Of a DNA stretch of 64,000 nucleotides, positions 55,538 through 64,000 are shown piece after piece. Source of the stretch: an uncultured Hyphomonas sp. Lineage in GTDB: Bacteria; Pseudomonadota; Alphaproteobacteria; Caulobacterales; Hyphomonadaceae. Each line of letters begins with the position of its first letter. Position 1 is the stretch's first letter. The notes beneath the pieces were generated by a model. It saw only the letters and a program-made list of their open reading frames with translations. It ran no database searches and was not told where the DNA came from. A program made the position numbers and the translations under genes. The stretch lies in the NCBI RefSeq assembly GCF_963678875.1, contig NZ_OY787457.1, forward strand, positions 1 through 64,000, in the 5' to 3' direction.

Positions 55538-55906
55538 GTGACGGCAGATACCGACAAAGTTTTGATTGAGGTCGTTCGCCTGCGCGTGCGGCCTCAATTC
55601 ATTTTCGTGCGCGGTGGCCGGGCCGAGCGGCGCAAATCCCTTGTGGTACAAGCGCGCAAGCGGGCAGGGGATGCGCCGGGCGGCCATGCGGGGGCCGGTT
55701 TCACGGCGACAAAGAAGATCGGCAATGCGGTGATCCGGAACCGGGCCAAGCGGCGCCTGCGCGAGGCAGCACGCCAGCTGTTGCCGCGCCTTGGCCAGCC
55801 GGGCTGGGACTATGTGTTCATTGCGCGTCAGGATACCGCTGATATTGGCTGGCCGCGTTTGCTTGACGATATGGAAAGCGCACTGATAAGCCTCGCCGCT
55901 GATTGA
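55538..55906 (+). CDS. rnpA: Ribonuclease P protein component
   Basis: RnpA helps the RNase P RNA mature the 5' end of tRNAs. The RNR motif AVIRNRAKRRLREAARQL is present, as is FTATKKIGNAVIRN. Start GTG 55538 lies 36 bases after rpmH. It is 122 residues. Confidence 0.93.
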   Translation: MTADTDKVLIEVVRLRVRPQFIFVRGGRAERRKSLVVQARKRAGDAPGGHAGAGFTATKKIGNAVIRNRAKRRLREAARQLLPRLGQPGWDYVFIARQDTADIGWPRLLDDMESALISLAAD

Positions 55907-55955
55907 ACCCGCCGCCCGTCCGGGCGCTCCTGCTGCAAGATTCCGGGACCCCGAG

Positions 55956-57776
55956 ATGGAAAAAGAAGACCAGCGCAATTTTCTGCTCGCAATGGTGCTG
56001 ATGATCGCGCTCGTGCTGGGCTACCAGAAGTTTTTCGTTGAGCCTGCGCAGAAGAAATACGAAGCGCAGCAGGCCGCAATCGAAGCGGAATCCCAAACGA
56101 AGACGACAGAAACCGGCGTTACCGCCATCGACCAGCTGAAACCGGTCAAGGAAGCGCTGGCCGACAATCCGCGTATCGGTTTCGAGGGCAAGGGCGTGGA
56201 CGGCTCCATCCGCCTTGCCGGCGCACGGATCGACGATGTCAGCCTGCACGATTACTACCTTACGGTAGAGAAGCAGCAGGAAGTCCGCCTGTTCCGCCCG
56301 GAGAACAGCGAGTTCGGCTACTTCGCCACATATTACTGGGCCTCCGGCGGGACGCTCGTGGCCGGGCGCAATTCGCCCTGGACCGTGGTCTCCGGCGACA
56401 AGCTGACCCCGACGACGCCGGTTGTGCTGCAGCTGGACGGCAATGGCGTGATGATCGAGCGGACCATCTCGCTCGACGAAAACTACATGTTCACCTTCAC
56501 CGACAAGGTGACCAACACGTCCGATACGCCGCGCAGCTTCCGCGCGATCGGGTCGCTTGAGCGCTTCGGCGAGTTCAAGGGCTTCCTTGAGGCAACCGAC
56601 CCGGGTTCTTCCGTCTCGACGGCCGCGCATATGGGCCTGATGGGCCACACTGACGGCTCGCTGCGCCTGAAGAAATTCAACGGCCTCTACAAGATGAAAA
56701 GTATCAAGGGCGAGTCGGCCGACGGGACATTCCCAGCCCCCAATGGCGGCTGGTGGGGCCTGTCGGACAAATACTGGCTGGGCGCGCTGATCCCGCAGCA
56801 GGACATGTCCTTCGCCGGCATGATCGACAAGCGCAAACTTGCGACCGGCAAGGATCTGGAGCTTCGCACGGAATCTGCGTCGCTCGATCTTGCGCCGGGC
56901 GCCAGCGCCACGATGGAGAACCGCATCTTCGCCGGGGCCAAGCGCTACGAAGTGCTGAAGGACTACGAAGAGACCCTCGGTATTCCGAAGTTCGAAGACG
57001 CCATCGACTGGGGCATGCTGTTCTTCCTGACCAAGCCCTTCTTCTACGCGCTGGAATGGCTGTCCGGCATTGTCGGTTCGTTCGGCTGGGCCATCCTGGC
57101 CTTTACGGTGCTGATCAAGCTGCCGCTCGTGCCGCTCTACAACCAGAGCTACAAGTCTATGGCGAAGATGAAGAAGCTGCAGGAGCCGACGCAGGAAATC
57201 CGCGAACGCTTCAAGGCCGACCCTCAGCGCCAGCAGCAGGAGATCATGAAGCTCTACAAGGAAGAGGGCGCAAACCCGCTCGGCGGCTGCCTGCCCATCC
57301 TTGTGACGATCCCGATCTTCTTCGCCCTGTTCAAGACGCTCTACGCCACGATCGAGATGCGCCATGCCTCCTTCATGTTCCTGAAGGACCTCTCGGCGCC
57401 GGACCCGACGGCGATCGGAAATTTGTTCGGCCTCATTCCGTGGTGGTCTGCGGCTGACCTGAAAGCCATTCCGTTCCTCGGCATGGTGATCGGCGTTGGC
57501 ATCCTGCCGATCCTCTACGGTGCGACCATGGCGGCCCTGCAGACGCTGTCGCCGCCGCCGCCGGACCCGATGCAGCGCCGCATGATCCAGTTCATGCCGC
57601 TGATCTTCCTGTTCGTGTTCGGAGGGTTCCCCGCCGGCCTGGTCATGTACTATGTCTGGTCGAACACGCTGTCCTTCATCCAGCAATACTTCATCATGCG
57701 CCGGAACGGCGTGGACACCGAAATCGGCAAGTTCGTGAAGAAGCTGTTCACCGGCGGCAAGAAGACTGCCAGCTGA
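55956..57776 (+). CDS. yidC: Membrane protein insertase YidC
   Basis: YidC inserts and folds inner-membrane proteins. A first membrane helix (FLLAMVLMIALVLGYQKFF) is followed by the large periplasmic domain. Five conserved C-terminal helices come next, including LGGCLPILVTIPIFFALFKT. It is 606 residues, as in Gram-negatives. Unlike many genomes, no yidD is found between rnpA and yidC here. Confidence 0.95.
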   Translation: MEKEDQRNFLLAMVLMIALVLGYQKFFVEPAQKKYEAQQAAIEAESQTKTTETGVTAIDQLKPVKEALADNPRIGFEGKGVDGSIRLAGARIDDVSLHDYYLTVEKQQEVRLFRPENSEFGYFATYYWASGGTLVAGRNSPWTVVSGDKLTPTTPVVLQLDGNGVMIERTISLDENYMFTFTDKVTNTSDTPRSFRAIGSLERFGEFKGFLEATDPGSSVSTAAHMGLMGHTDGSLRLKKFNGLYKMKSIKGESADGTFPAPNGGWWGLSDKYWLGALIPQQDMSFAGMIDKRKLATGKDLELRTESASLDLAPGASATMENRIFAGAKRYEVLKDYEETLGIPKFEDAIDWGMLFFLTKPFFYALEWLSGIVGSFGWAILAFTVLIKLPLVPLYNQSYKSMAKMKKLQEPTQEIRERFKADPQRQQQEIMKLYKEEGANPLGGCLPILVTIPIFFALFKTLYATIEMRHASFMFLKDLSAPDPTAIGNLFGLIPWWSAADLKAIPFLGMVIGVGILPILYGATMAALQTLSPPPPDPMQRRMIQFMPLIFLFVFGGFPAGLVMYYVWSNTLSFIQQYFIMRRNGVDTEIGKFVKKLFTGGKKTAS

Positions 57777-57780
57777 TCCG

Positions 57781-58437
57781 ATGACGGAAGAGACACCCCC
57801 CGCAGGTCCGGGCCCCAGCGAAGACGCCCTGGAAGCAGGCCGCCTCCTGTTCGCAGGAGAGGCGACCTTCGTCATGGGCGTCGTGAACCTGAAGCAGCTG
57901 CCGCCCGCCGACAGGACGGAAGTCTGCTTTGCCGGGCGCTCCAATGTCGGCAAGTCCAGCCTGATCAATGCGCTGACGAACCGGGCAAAGCTGGCTCGTT
58001 CTTCCGCCGAGCCGGGACGGACGCGCGAGCTCAATTATTTCGACATCGGCGAAGGCCAGCTCTACCTCGTGGACCTGCCGGGCTTCGGATATGCCAAAGT
58101 GTCCCGGTCGCAGACCGAGGCATGGACGCGCCTCACCAAGTCCTACCTGCGCGGGCGCCCGTCGCTGCGCCGGGTGTTCCTGCTGGTCGATGCCCGCCGC
58201 GGCCTGATGGACACGGACGAGGAGGTCATGGACATGATGGACAAGTCCGCTGTGACCTATCAGATCGTCCTGACCAAGGTCGACAAGCTGCCGAAGGGCG
58301 AAGTCGATACTCTGGCCGAAAAGATTGCCGAAAAGCTCAAGAAGCGCGGGGCGGCGCACCCTGTCGTGCGCATGACCTCATCGGAAAAGGGCTGGGGCAT
58401 TCCGGAACTGAGGGCAGAGATCGCCGGGCTGCTCTGA
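57781..58437 (+). CDS. yihA: Ribosome biogenesis GTP-binding protein YihA/YsxC (EngB)
   Basis: The GTPase motifs are GRSNVGKSSLINALTN, VDLPGFGYAKVSR and TKVDKLPKGEV. It is 218 residues. It helps assemble the large ribosomal subunit. It starts 4 bases after yidC. Confidence 0.95.
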   Translation: MTEETPPAGPGPSEDALEAGRLLFAGEATFVMGVVNLKQLPPADRTEVCFAGRSNVGKSSLINALTNRAKLARSSAEPGRTRELNYFDIGEGQLYLVDLPGFGYAKVSRSQTEAWTRLTKSYLRGRPSLRRVFLLVDARRGLMDTDEEVMDMMDKSAVTYQIVLTKVDKLPKGEVDTLAEKIAEKLKKRGAAHPVVRMTSSEKGWGIPELRAEIAGLL

Positions 58438-58503
58438 GGCCGGCAGGAATGCCGCGGAGAATACCCGTTTCGTGATTGCACAAAGCGCGTTAAAGGGGCG
58501 GCC

Positions 58504-59400
58504 ATGACCGATGAGTTCTCTGCCGCCCAGTTCACCGCGAAAACCCTGTCAGAGGCGCTGCCCTATATCCAGCGCTATGTGGGGCAGACGGTTGTCGTGA
58601 AGTATGGCGGCCACGCCATGGTGGACGAGAAACTGTCCGCCATGTTCGCCCGCGACGTTGTCCTGCTGAAGACGCTGGGTATTCACCCTGTGATCGTGCA
58701 TGGCGGCGGCCCGCAGATCGGCAAGCTGCTGGACCGGCTGGGCATCGTCTCGGAATTCAAGGGCGGCCTGCGCGTGACGGACGAGGCGACCATGGAAGTG
58801 GTCGAAATGGTCCTGTCCGGCCCGATCAACAAATCCATCGTCCGGGCGATCAATCAGGCAGGCGGCCTCGCTGTCGGTCTGTCGGGCTCCGACGGCCAGC
58901 TGCTGCAGGCGACCAAGGCCACCAAGACCGAACGCGATCCGGACAGCCATATCGAGCAGGTGCTGGACCTCGGCTTCGTGGGTGAGCCGACCGGCGTCGA
59001 CACCAGCGTCATCGAAGCGCTGCTAAAAGCCGATTCCCAGCTCATCCCCGTCGTGGCCCCGGTTGCCATGGGTCCGGACGGGCACCGCTTCAATGTCAAT
59101 GCAGACACGGCCGCCGGCGCGCTTGCCGCCGCGCTGGGGGCGAGCCGTCTTCTGCTGCTGACAGATGTCGCCGGCGTGCTGGACAAGGACAAGAATTTGA
59201 TGCGCGACATCAAGGTGGCGAGCATTCCGGGCCTGATCGAAGACGGCACAGCTGTTGGCGGCATGATTCCGAAGCTTGAAACCGCGGCCCATTCCGTAAA
59301 TCATGGTGTTGGGGCGGCGGTTATTCTGGATGGTCGTGCGCCGCACGCCCTCCTCATGGAGCTGTTTACCGAACATGGCGCTGGAACGCTCATTTCGTAA
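58504..59400 (+). CDS. argB: Acetylglutamate kinase
   Basis: It phosphorylates N-acetylglutamate in arginine synthesis. VVKYGGHAMVDEK, VIVHGGGPQIGKLLDRLG and NVNADTAAGALAAALGA are diagnostic. It is 298 residues. It lies 66 bases after yihA. Confidence 0.95.
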   Translation: MTDEFSAAQFTAKTLSEALPYIQRYVGQTVVVKYGGHAMVDEKLSAMFARDVVLLKTLGIHPVIVHGGGPQIGKLLDRLGIVSEFKGGLRVTDEATMEVVEMVLSGPINKSIVRAINQAGGLAVGLSGSDGQLLQATKATKTERDPDSHIEQVLDLGFVGEPTGVDTSVIEALLKADSQLIPVVAPVAMGPDGHRFNVNADTAAGALAAALGASRLLLLTDVAGVLDKDKNLMRDIKVASIPGLIEDGTAVGGMIPKLETAAHSVNHGVGAAVILDGRAPHALLMELFTEHGAGTLIS

Positions 59401-60421
59401 CGTCCTGGCGGCCCTCGCGGCGGCTGTCTGTTTCCCTGGCCTTGCCGCTGCTGCGCAGGATTCCGGCGCCAGGGATGGCTGGAAGCTGTGCAACAAGACA
59501 TCCTACATCATCGATGCCGCCTTCGGCGTGCCTGAAGAGAAGGATGTGACGGTCGAAGGCTGGCTGAAGCTGCGCCCCGGCGAATGCAAGGTTGCCGTCG
59601 AGACGCCGCTGGAGCCGAAATACCATTTCCTCTATGCGCGCACCTCGCTTGCCCACCGGGGCGGGCCGCGCGAATGGGGCGGGCGCACCGAATTGTGCGT
59701 CGACCCGACAGGCAGCTTCACGCTGGAAAACCCGCCGGAATGCGCCCCCATGGGGCTGGAAGCCCGCGGGTTCCGCGCGGTGGAAGTGTCCAGCAAGGTC
59801 CGCTGGACGACCGACCTGACAGAGATCGAGAATTACAGCCTGGACAAGGCCCGGGCCGCCGGGCTGCAGCGCCTGCTGGAAGAGGCCGGCATCGCCAGCG
59901 GTGCCATCGATGGCAATATCGGCCGGCGCACCCGGATCGCCATCGGCGAATTCCTGAAGCAGAACAAGCTTCCCGCCGACACGTCCGACGACGACCTGAT
60001 CGACTTCCTGGAACAGGTGGCCAAGGAGCGGGGCCGCAATGTCGGCTTTACGCTGTGCAATCGCACCAAGAAGCGGATCTGGAGTTCGATCGCCCGCCGA
60101 GGGGCCGAAGGTTGGGAAAGCCGCGGCTGGTGGCTGCTGGAAGCAGGGGGCTGTGCCCGCGTGATCGACCGCCCGCTGCGAGGCGCCGAATATTACGTCT
60201 ATGGCGAGATGGAAGACGGCTCGAAAATCCGCACACTCTCCAAGGCGTCCGATGCGTTCTGCGTGGGGCATGCGAAGTTCGCCATCGCCGGGCGCGACCA
60301 GTGTGAAGCCTCCGCCTATCGCACGGCCCTGTTCGCGGCGACGCCCCCGCCGACCGAACGCAAGCTGGTCTTCGAATTCTTTGAACGTGACTTTGCCAAG
60401 GCGGGCGGCAATGACCGCTAA
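59375..60421 (+). CDS. Exported protein with two DUF1036 domains around a peptidoglycan-binding-like domain
   Basis: Start ATG 59375 is chosen for its signal peptide (MALERSFRNVLAALAAAVCF); it overlaps argB by 26 bases. DUF1036 copy one is GWKLCNKTSYIIDAAFG...WLKLRPGECKVAV, and copy two is GFTLCNRTKKRIWSSIA...WWLLEAGGCARVI. In between are helices with IASGAIDGNIGRRTRIAIGE, typical of peptidoglycan-binding_1 folds. It is 348 residues. It likely sits in the periplasm. The next gene overlaps by 11 bases. Confidence 0.78.
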   Translation: MALERSFRNVLAALAAAVCFPGLAAAAQDSGARDGWKLCNKTSYIIDAAFGVPEEKDVTVEGWLKLRPGECKVAVETPLEPKYHFLYARTSLAHRGGPREWGGRTELCVDPTGSFTLENPPECAPMGLEARGFRAVEVSSKVRWTTDLTEIENYSLDKARAAGLQRLLEEAGIASGAIDGNIGRRTRIAIGEFLKQNKLPADTSDDDLIDFLEQVAKERGRNVGFTLCNRTKKRIWSSIARRGAEGWESRGWWLLEAGGCARVIDRPLRGAEYYVYGEMEDGSKIRTLSKASDAFCVGHAKFAIAGRDQCEASAYRTALFAATPPPTERKLVFEFFERDFAKAGGNDR

Positions 60422-61157
60422 GGCTGCCGGCGTCCATCTCGCTCCCTTCGGGAAATTCGATCACGTGACCGACTGGGTCTTTGACCTGGACAACACGCTG
60501 TACCCGGCCGAGTGCGACCTGTTCGCCGAGATCGACACGCGCATGACGGCCTTTGTCTCGCGCGTGCTGGCTCTGCCGCCGGAGGAGGCGCGCAAGGTGC
60601 AGAAGGATTATTACAAGACCTATGGCACGACCCTGTCGGGCCTGATGCATGTGAACCAGATCGAGCCGGCCGACTTCCTGCACTATGTCCACGATATCGA
60701 CCTGTCGCCATTGCCGGACCTGCCGGGCCTGCGCACGGCGATCGAGGCGCTGCCCGGCCGGAAATTCGTCTACACGAATGGATCTCGCCGCCATGCCGAA
60801 CGTGTGACGGAGAAGATGGGGCTCTCGCACCTCTTCCACGACAGTTTCGGCATCGAGGATGCGGTCTATACGCCAAAGCCGAAACAGGAGTCCTATGACC
60901 GGTTTTGCGGCCTGCACGGCGTCGATCCGAACCAGTCCATCTTTTTCGAAGACCTTGCCCGCAACCTCCTGCCGGCCAAGGACATGGGCTTCACGACCGT
61001 GCTGGTGCACTCCGAAAAGGACTGGAGCCACGAGCCCGTCGAAGCCCGCCCTGCGACGCTTGAGGACATTTTGAAGGATGACGGGCCGGATCACATCGAC
61101 TATGTCACCGGCGACCTTGCGGCCTTCCTCGAAGCGGCGCGAGATACGCTGAAATAA
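60411..61157 (+). CDS. HAD family pyrimidine 5'-nucleotidase
   Basis: The HAD nucleophile is DWVFDLDNTLYPAECDL (DxDxT). VYTNGSRRHAERV is motif II, and KPKQESYDR with FFEDLARNLLPAKDMG are motifs III and IV. It is 248 residues, start ATG 60411. The SDT1-like subgroup dephosphorylates pyrimidine nucleotides. It is 37 bases before dapD. Confidence 0.88.
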   Translation: MTAKAAGVHLAPFGKFDHVTDWVFDLDNTLYPAECDLFAEIDTRMTAFVSRVLALPPEEARKVQKDYYKTYGTTLSGLMHVNQIEPADFLHYVHDIDLSPLPDLPGLRTAIEALPGRKFVYTNGSRRHAERVTEKMGLSHLFHDSFGIEDAVYTPKPKQESYDRFCGLHGVDPNQSIFFEDLARNLLPAKDMGFTTVLVHSEKDWSHEPVEARPATLEDILKDDGPDHIDYVTGDLAAFLEAARDTLK

Positions 61158-61194
61158 AAACCAGAACTGAAAAACAATGACTGGGGGACAACCC

Positions 61195-62022
61195 ATGACC
61201 GAAGCTCTTGCCCGCGTAATCGATTCTGCCTGGGAGGCGCGCGACACGCTCTCCACCGAAACGAAAGGTGAAGTGCGCGACGTCGTGGATGCCGCCATCG
61301 ACCTGATCGACAAGGGCGAGGCGCGCGTGGCCGAAAAAGGCGCGAACGGTGAATGGGTCGTGCACCAGTGGCTGAAGAAAGCCGTGCTCCTGTCTTTCCG
61401 CCTCAACGCAAACGGCATGATCGGCGGCGTGCCGGGCGGCGGCAACTGGTGGGACAAGGTGCCCTCCAAGTTCGAAGGCTGGGGCGAGACCGAATTCAGG
61501 GAAGCCGGCTTCCGCGCCGTGCCGCCGTGCGCCGTGCGCCGGGGCGCCTTCGTGGCACCGAATGCCGTGCTGATGCCGTCTTATGTGAACATCGGCGCCT
61601 ATGTCGGCGAAGGTACGATGATCGACACCTGGGCCTCTGTGGGCTCGTGCGCGCAGGTCGGCGCGAACTGCCACATCTCTGCCGGCACCGGCATTGGCGG
61701 CGTGCTTGAGCCGCTGCAGGCGAACCCGACCATCATCGAGGACAATTGTTTCATCGGCGCGCGCTCCGAAGTCGTCGAAGGCGTGATCGTGGGGGAGGGG
61801 TCCGTCATCGCCATGGGCGTGTTCATCACCCAGTCTACCAAGATCGTGAACCGCGCGACCGGCGAGATCAGCTATGGCAAGATCCCGCCTTACTCGGTTG
61901 TCGTGCCGGGCACGCTGCCGGACAAGAATGGCGGCCCGAGCCTCGCCTGCGCCGTCATCGTGAAAACGGTCGACGCCCAGACCCGCTCCAAGACCGGCGT
62001 CAACGAGCTGCTGCGGGATTAG
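61195..62022 (+). CDS. dapD: Tetrahydrodipicolinate N-succinyltransferase
   Basis: It catalyses a step of lysine and diaminopimelate synthesis. The left-handed beta-helix hexapeptides include PSYVNIGAYVGEGTMIDTWA and CHISAGTGIGGVLEPLQANP. Start ATG 61195 (MTEALARVIDSAWEARD) has GGGGGAC upstream. It is 275 residues. Confidence 0.95.
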   Translation: MTEALARVIDSAWEARDTLSTETKGEVRDVVDAAIDLIDKGEARVAEKGANGEWVVHQWLKKAVLLSFRLNANGMIGGVPGGGNWWDKVPSKFEGWGETEFREAGFRAVPPCAVRRGAFVAPNAVLMPSYVNIGAYVGEGTMIDTWASVGSCAQVGANCHISAGTGIGGVLEPLQANPTIIEDNCFIGARSEVVEGVIVGEGSVIAMGVFITQSTKIVNRATGEISYGKIPPYSVVVPGTLPDKNGGPSLACAVIVKTVDAQTRSKTGVNELLRD

Positions 62023-62106
62023 GCGGCCCGGCGTTGTTCCGCAGCGTCACGGGTTCCACTCTGCGATGAAACGCGTTCTGATCTTCCGGGCAACGGAGGA
62101 ACAGGC

Positions 62107-62604
62107 ATGGCGAAGAAGCTGAAGCAGCATAAAGCGGTGGGTGAGGACTATCTCGCCACTGTCGGCGACAAACTCAAAGTCACGCACGCCTTTCCGTTTC
62201 CGGCGTCTGCTGTCTGGGCGGCGCTGTTGGATGCCAAGGCGTGGACCGAGTGGCTGGCGATTACCAAGGTCGACTGGACGAGCCCGGAGCCTTTCAGTGT
62301 CGGCACGACGCGCACGGTCGAGATTGGCGACATGGTCATCGACGAAGTCTTCTTCATCTGGGAAGAGGGCAAGCGGATGGCGTTCTATTTCGACAAATCG
62401 ACCCTGCCGATCTCTGCCGGGGTGGAAGACTATCACGTCGTCGAAACACCCGGCGGGTGCGAGCTGCGCTGGGCCGGCAAGGCGAGCGCGCCGCTCTTCC
62501 TGGGCGGCGTCGTCTCGAAACAACTCGCCAAGGGCATCGCCGAAGGCATGCCAAAGCTTGAAGCCCTGATCCGCGACAATCCCGGCCGGTTCGGGCTTTC
62601 CTGA
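62107..62604 (+). CDS. SRPBCC/START-like (polyketide cyclase type) protein
   Basis: The fold is recognised from THAFPFPASAVWAALLDAKA, WTEWLAITKVDWTSPEPFSV and the end LGGVVSKQLAKGIAEGMPKL. Proteins of this family bind hydrophobic ligands. It is 165 residues, without signal. The function is unknown. Confidence 0.75.
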   Translation: MAKKLKQHKAVGEDYLATVGDKLKVTHAFPFPASAVWAALLDAKAWTEWLAITKVDWTSPEPFSVGTTRTVEIGDMVIDEVFFIWEEGKRMAFYFDKSTLPISAGVEDYHVVETPGGCELRWAGKASAPLFLGGVVSKQLAKGIAEGMPKLEALIRDNPGRFGLS

Positions 62605-62784
62605 CCCTGAGAGCCTGACACTGAACGATCGGATAGACAGGTTTAAACTCCTGTCAGGCGGTGAGCGGATAGCCCGTTTCCCGGGCAGGGCGAAACCGGG
62701 CGGAATAATCCGGAATTCAACTTATTGGGGTCACAAATCGGAAACTTAGGATTGCTAACAAGAAGCAAGACCTGAGGACCTGAC

Positions 62785-64000
62785 ATGACCCGTTTCCTGA
62801 CCGCCGCCCTGTCGGCAAGCTCGCTCGGCCTGCTCACCGGATGTGCTCAATCACTGGCGCAGGAAGTGCCGGTTGTCTCCGTGACCGCGGCGCAGGAGGC
62901 GGTGGCCGTTATCGAACCGGTGCCTGTGCCGGACACTTATCGCCAGCAGGTTCTGAAAGACGCGGACAAATTTCTGACCGACCGCGTCAACGAGCTCTAT
63001 GCATTCAACCCGACAGGCATCGTCTCGCGCGAAGATGTCGAACGCAGCCGCCTGGCGGAACAGGCCCGCGACCGTGCCGGAAAGCTGACCACTTACCTTG
63101 CCTTCGATCTGGATGGAGACGGTATCATCACCCGGGAAGAGTTCCACAACCAGCCGGTCTCGGCGAATGCCCGGAATCGGGCCCGGATCGACCTCGCTTT
63201 CACTCAGTCGGACACAAATGGAAACGGCCAGCTCGACTTCACGGAACTGTCGGCGCTTGCAGACGCAGAACTCGCAATCGCCCGGCGCCGCCGCCCAGCC
63301 TTCGACAACAGCCCGATGATGTTTGATCTCAATGCGGATGGCTTGGTCGATGTCAGCGAACTGTCGCAAGCGGTAGACACCCTTGCGGAACCGCCGGAGG
63401 GCAGCGCGGAGGCGCAGGTCGCAAAGCCGCCACTTGATTCGCGTGGCCGGCCGCTCTGCTCCCTGCCGCGGGCGAGTGCGCCGGCGGAGATGGTCATCCT
63501 GTCCGGCTATCAGGGCTCTGCGCTTTCGACGGTGGCCGTCAGCGGACTCGATGAGGCGACATCCGTTGCGACCCTGAGAATCGAGGCCGGGGAAACGCCG
63601 CTCTACATTTTTGCAACGGCGTACGATTCCATCGTCTGGAAACTCAGCGGCGAGACCGACAGGGTGGAGCGTTTTGTCGTCCAGCCGCGCCAGGCGAATA
63701 CGGGGCCGGGCGCGGGTGTCGTCGGCCTGCCGGCCAGCAAGGTCACTTTTACCGGGGCCAGTGCCTGCGGCAGATACCTGACGAAGCCGGACGACCGCGG
63801 CGTGGTGAAGCTGAAAGCGGGGGTTTCCGCCCAGACCGGCAAGACGATTGATCGTCTCATCGTGCACTATGAATTGCGGGGTGTGTCCATCCCGTCCGGC
63901 ACAAGGACTGAAAGCCGTCCGCCGCGGCGCGGGCCCGCTGTGGATGTCGGCACAGGCCGGTACTATCTGCAGCCGGACGGTGCCCCCGAATTTGTTTCCA
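62785..64000 (+). CDS. EF-hand lipoprotein, 3' end outside the window
   Basis: The frame begins MTRFLTAALSASSLGLLTGC, an N-terminal lipobox, and stays open to the window end (405 codons). EF-hand loops start at Asp108 (DLDGDGIITREEF), Asp143 (DTNGNGQLDFTEL) and Asp181 (DLNADGLVDVSEL). A second part from about residue 235 is beta-rich with two cysteines. The protein probably binds calcium at the cell envelope. The third loop has Ala at one metal position. No stop is visible. Confidence 0.75.
   Translation, partial: MTRFLTAALSASSLGLLTGCAQSLAQEVPVVSVTAAQEAVAVIEPVPVPDTYRQQVLKDADKFLTDRVNELYAFNPTGIVSREDVERSRLAEQARDRAGKLTTYLAFDLDGDGIITREEFHNQPVSANARNRARIDLAFTQSDTNGNGQLDFTELSALADAELAIARRRRPAFDNSPMMFDLNADGLVDVSELSQAVDTLAEPPEGSAEAQVAKPPLDSRGRPLCSLPRASAPAEMVILSGYQGSALSTVAVSGLDEATSVATLRIEAGETPLYIFATAYDSIVWKLSGETDRVERFVVQPRQANTGPGAGVVGLPASKVTFTGASACGRYLTKPDDRGVVKLKAGVSAQTGKTIDRLIVHYELRGVSIPSGTRTESRPPRRGPAVDVGTGRYYLQPDGAPEFVS

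Noticed and set aside
62673..62700. Imperfect hairpin CCCGTTTC / GAAACCGGG before the EF-hand gene
   Set aside because: The stem needs a bulge and lacks a T run. It may be chance in GC-rich DNA.

Overview
The window is a chimera of two unrelated bacterial genomes, joined near position 12,070. Bases 1 to about 12,070 are AT-rich. They carry short, CPR/Patescibacteria-style genes on both strands, and nearly every gene is broken by single-base frameshifts. From about 12,070 to the end, the DNA is GC-rich with tightly packed, intact reading frames and many 4-base ATGA overlaps, typical of an alphaproteobacterium. The series rpmH-rnpA-yidC-yihA-argB-nucleotidase-dapD and the many lipoproteins suggest the Caulobacterales/Hyphomonadaceae. 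The placement of both parts is inference from gene content; no database search was possible. Two ruvA genes from clearly different lineages (11.3 kb and 33.3 kb) and the truncation of both genes at the seam support the chimera.

Left part: a MacAB-type exporter (membrane fusion protein truncated by the window edge, ATPase, permease); a PH-domain membrane protein and an Hsp20 chaperone on the minus strand; a conserved protein of unknown function; tRNA-Trp(CCA); a SAM-I-type riboswitch with an intrinsic terminator ahead of metK; an LCP-family cell wall ligase; two exported proteins with VirB2/TrbC-like C-terminal membrane pairs; bL21 with a Lys/Ala-rich tail plus a small acidic protein; ruvA; and the first half of yidD. 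Every frameshift I could resolve is a one-base insertion, so these look like sequencing errors of an uncorrected read, not pseudogenes.

Right part, in order: a truncated trypsin-like protease and pyrF; a lipoprotein PQQ/haem c alcohol dehydrogenase; a membrane-anchored TerB-like protein; a sulfotransferase; GST and YciI-like proteins; a TetR regulator; a 37-residue membrane peptide with its own promoter; tsaD; a class C beta-lactamase-like lipoprotein; a MerR/methyltransferase divergent pair with a SoxR-like promoter; lepA; a run of envelope proteins including a chagasin-type protease inhibitor; a Rieske oxygenase, an SDR-DoxX fusion and a DUF2269 protein; an AraC regulator; ruvCAB; a six-repeat cysteine-rich secreted protein; argG; a TolA-like coiled-coil protein; pyrD; MATE, PAP2 and dicarboxylate carriers; hrpB; a GNAT; an RluA enzyme with an orphan histidine kinase; a DUF547-TVP38-FAD oxidoreductase operon; a second serine hydrolase; then rpmH-rnpA-yidC-yihA-argB, a DUF1036 fusion, a HAD nucleotidase, dapD, a SRPBCC protein and an EF-hand lipoprotein cut by the window end.

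No rRNA, CRISPR array, insertion sequence or prophage was seen. No stretch longer than about 300 bases lacks a gene or RNA element. The most interesting items are the riboswitch-terminator-metK unit, the DUF547-TVP38-oxidoreductase operon with an altered catalytic motif, the MerR promoter, the six-repeat cysteine protein and the DUF1036 fusion.
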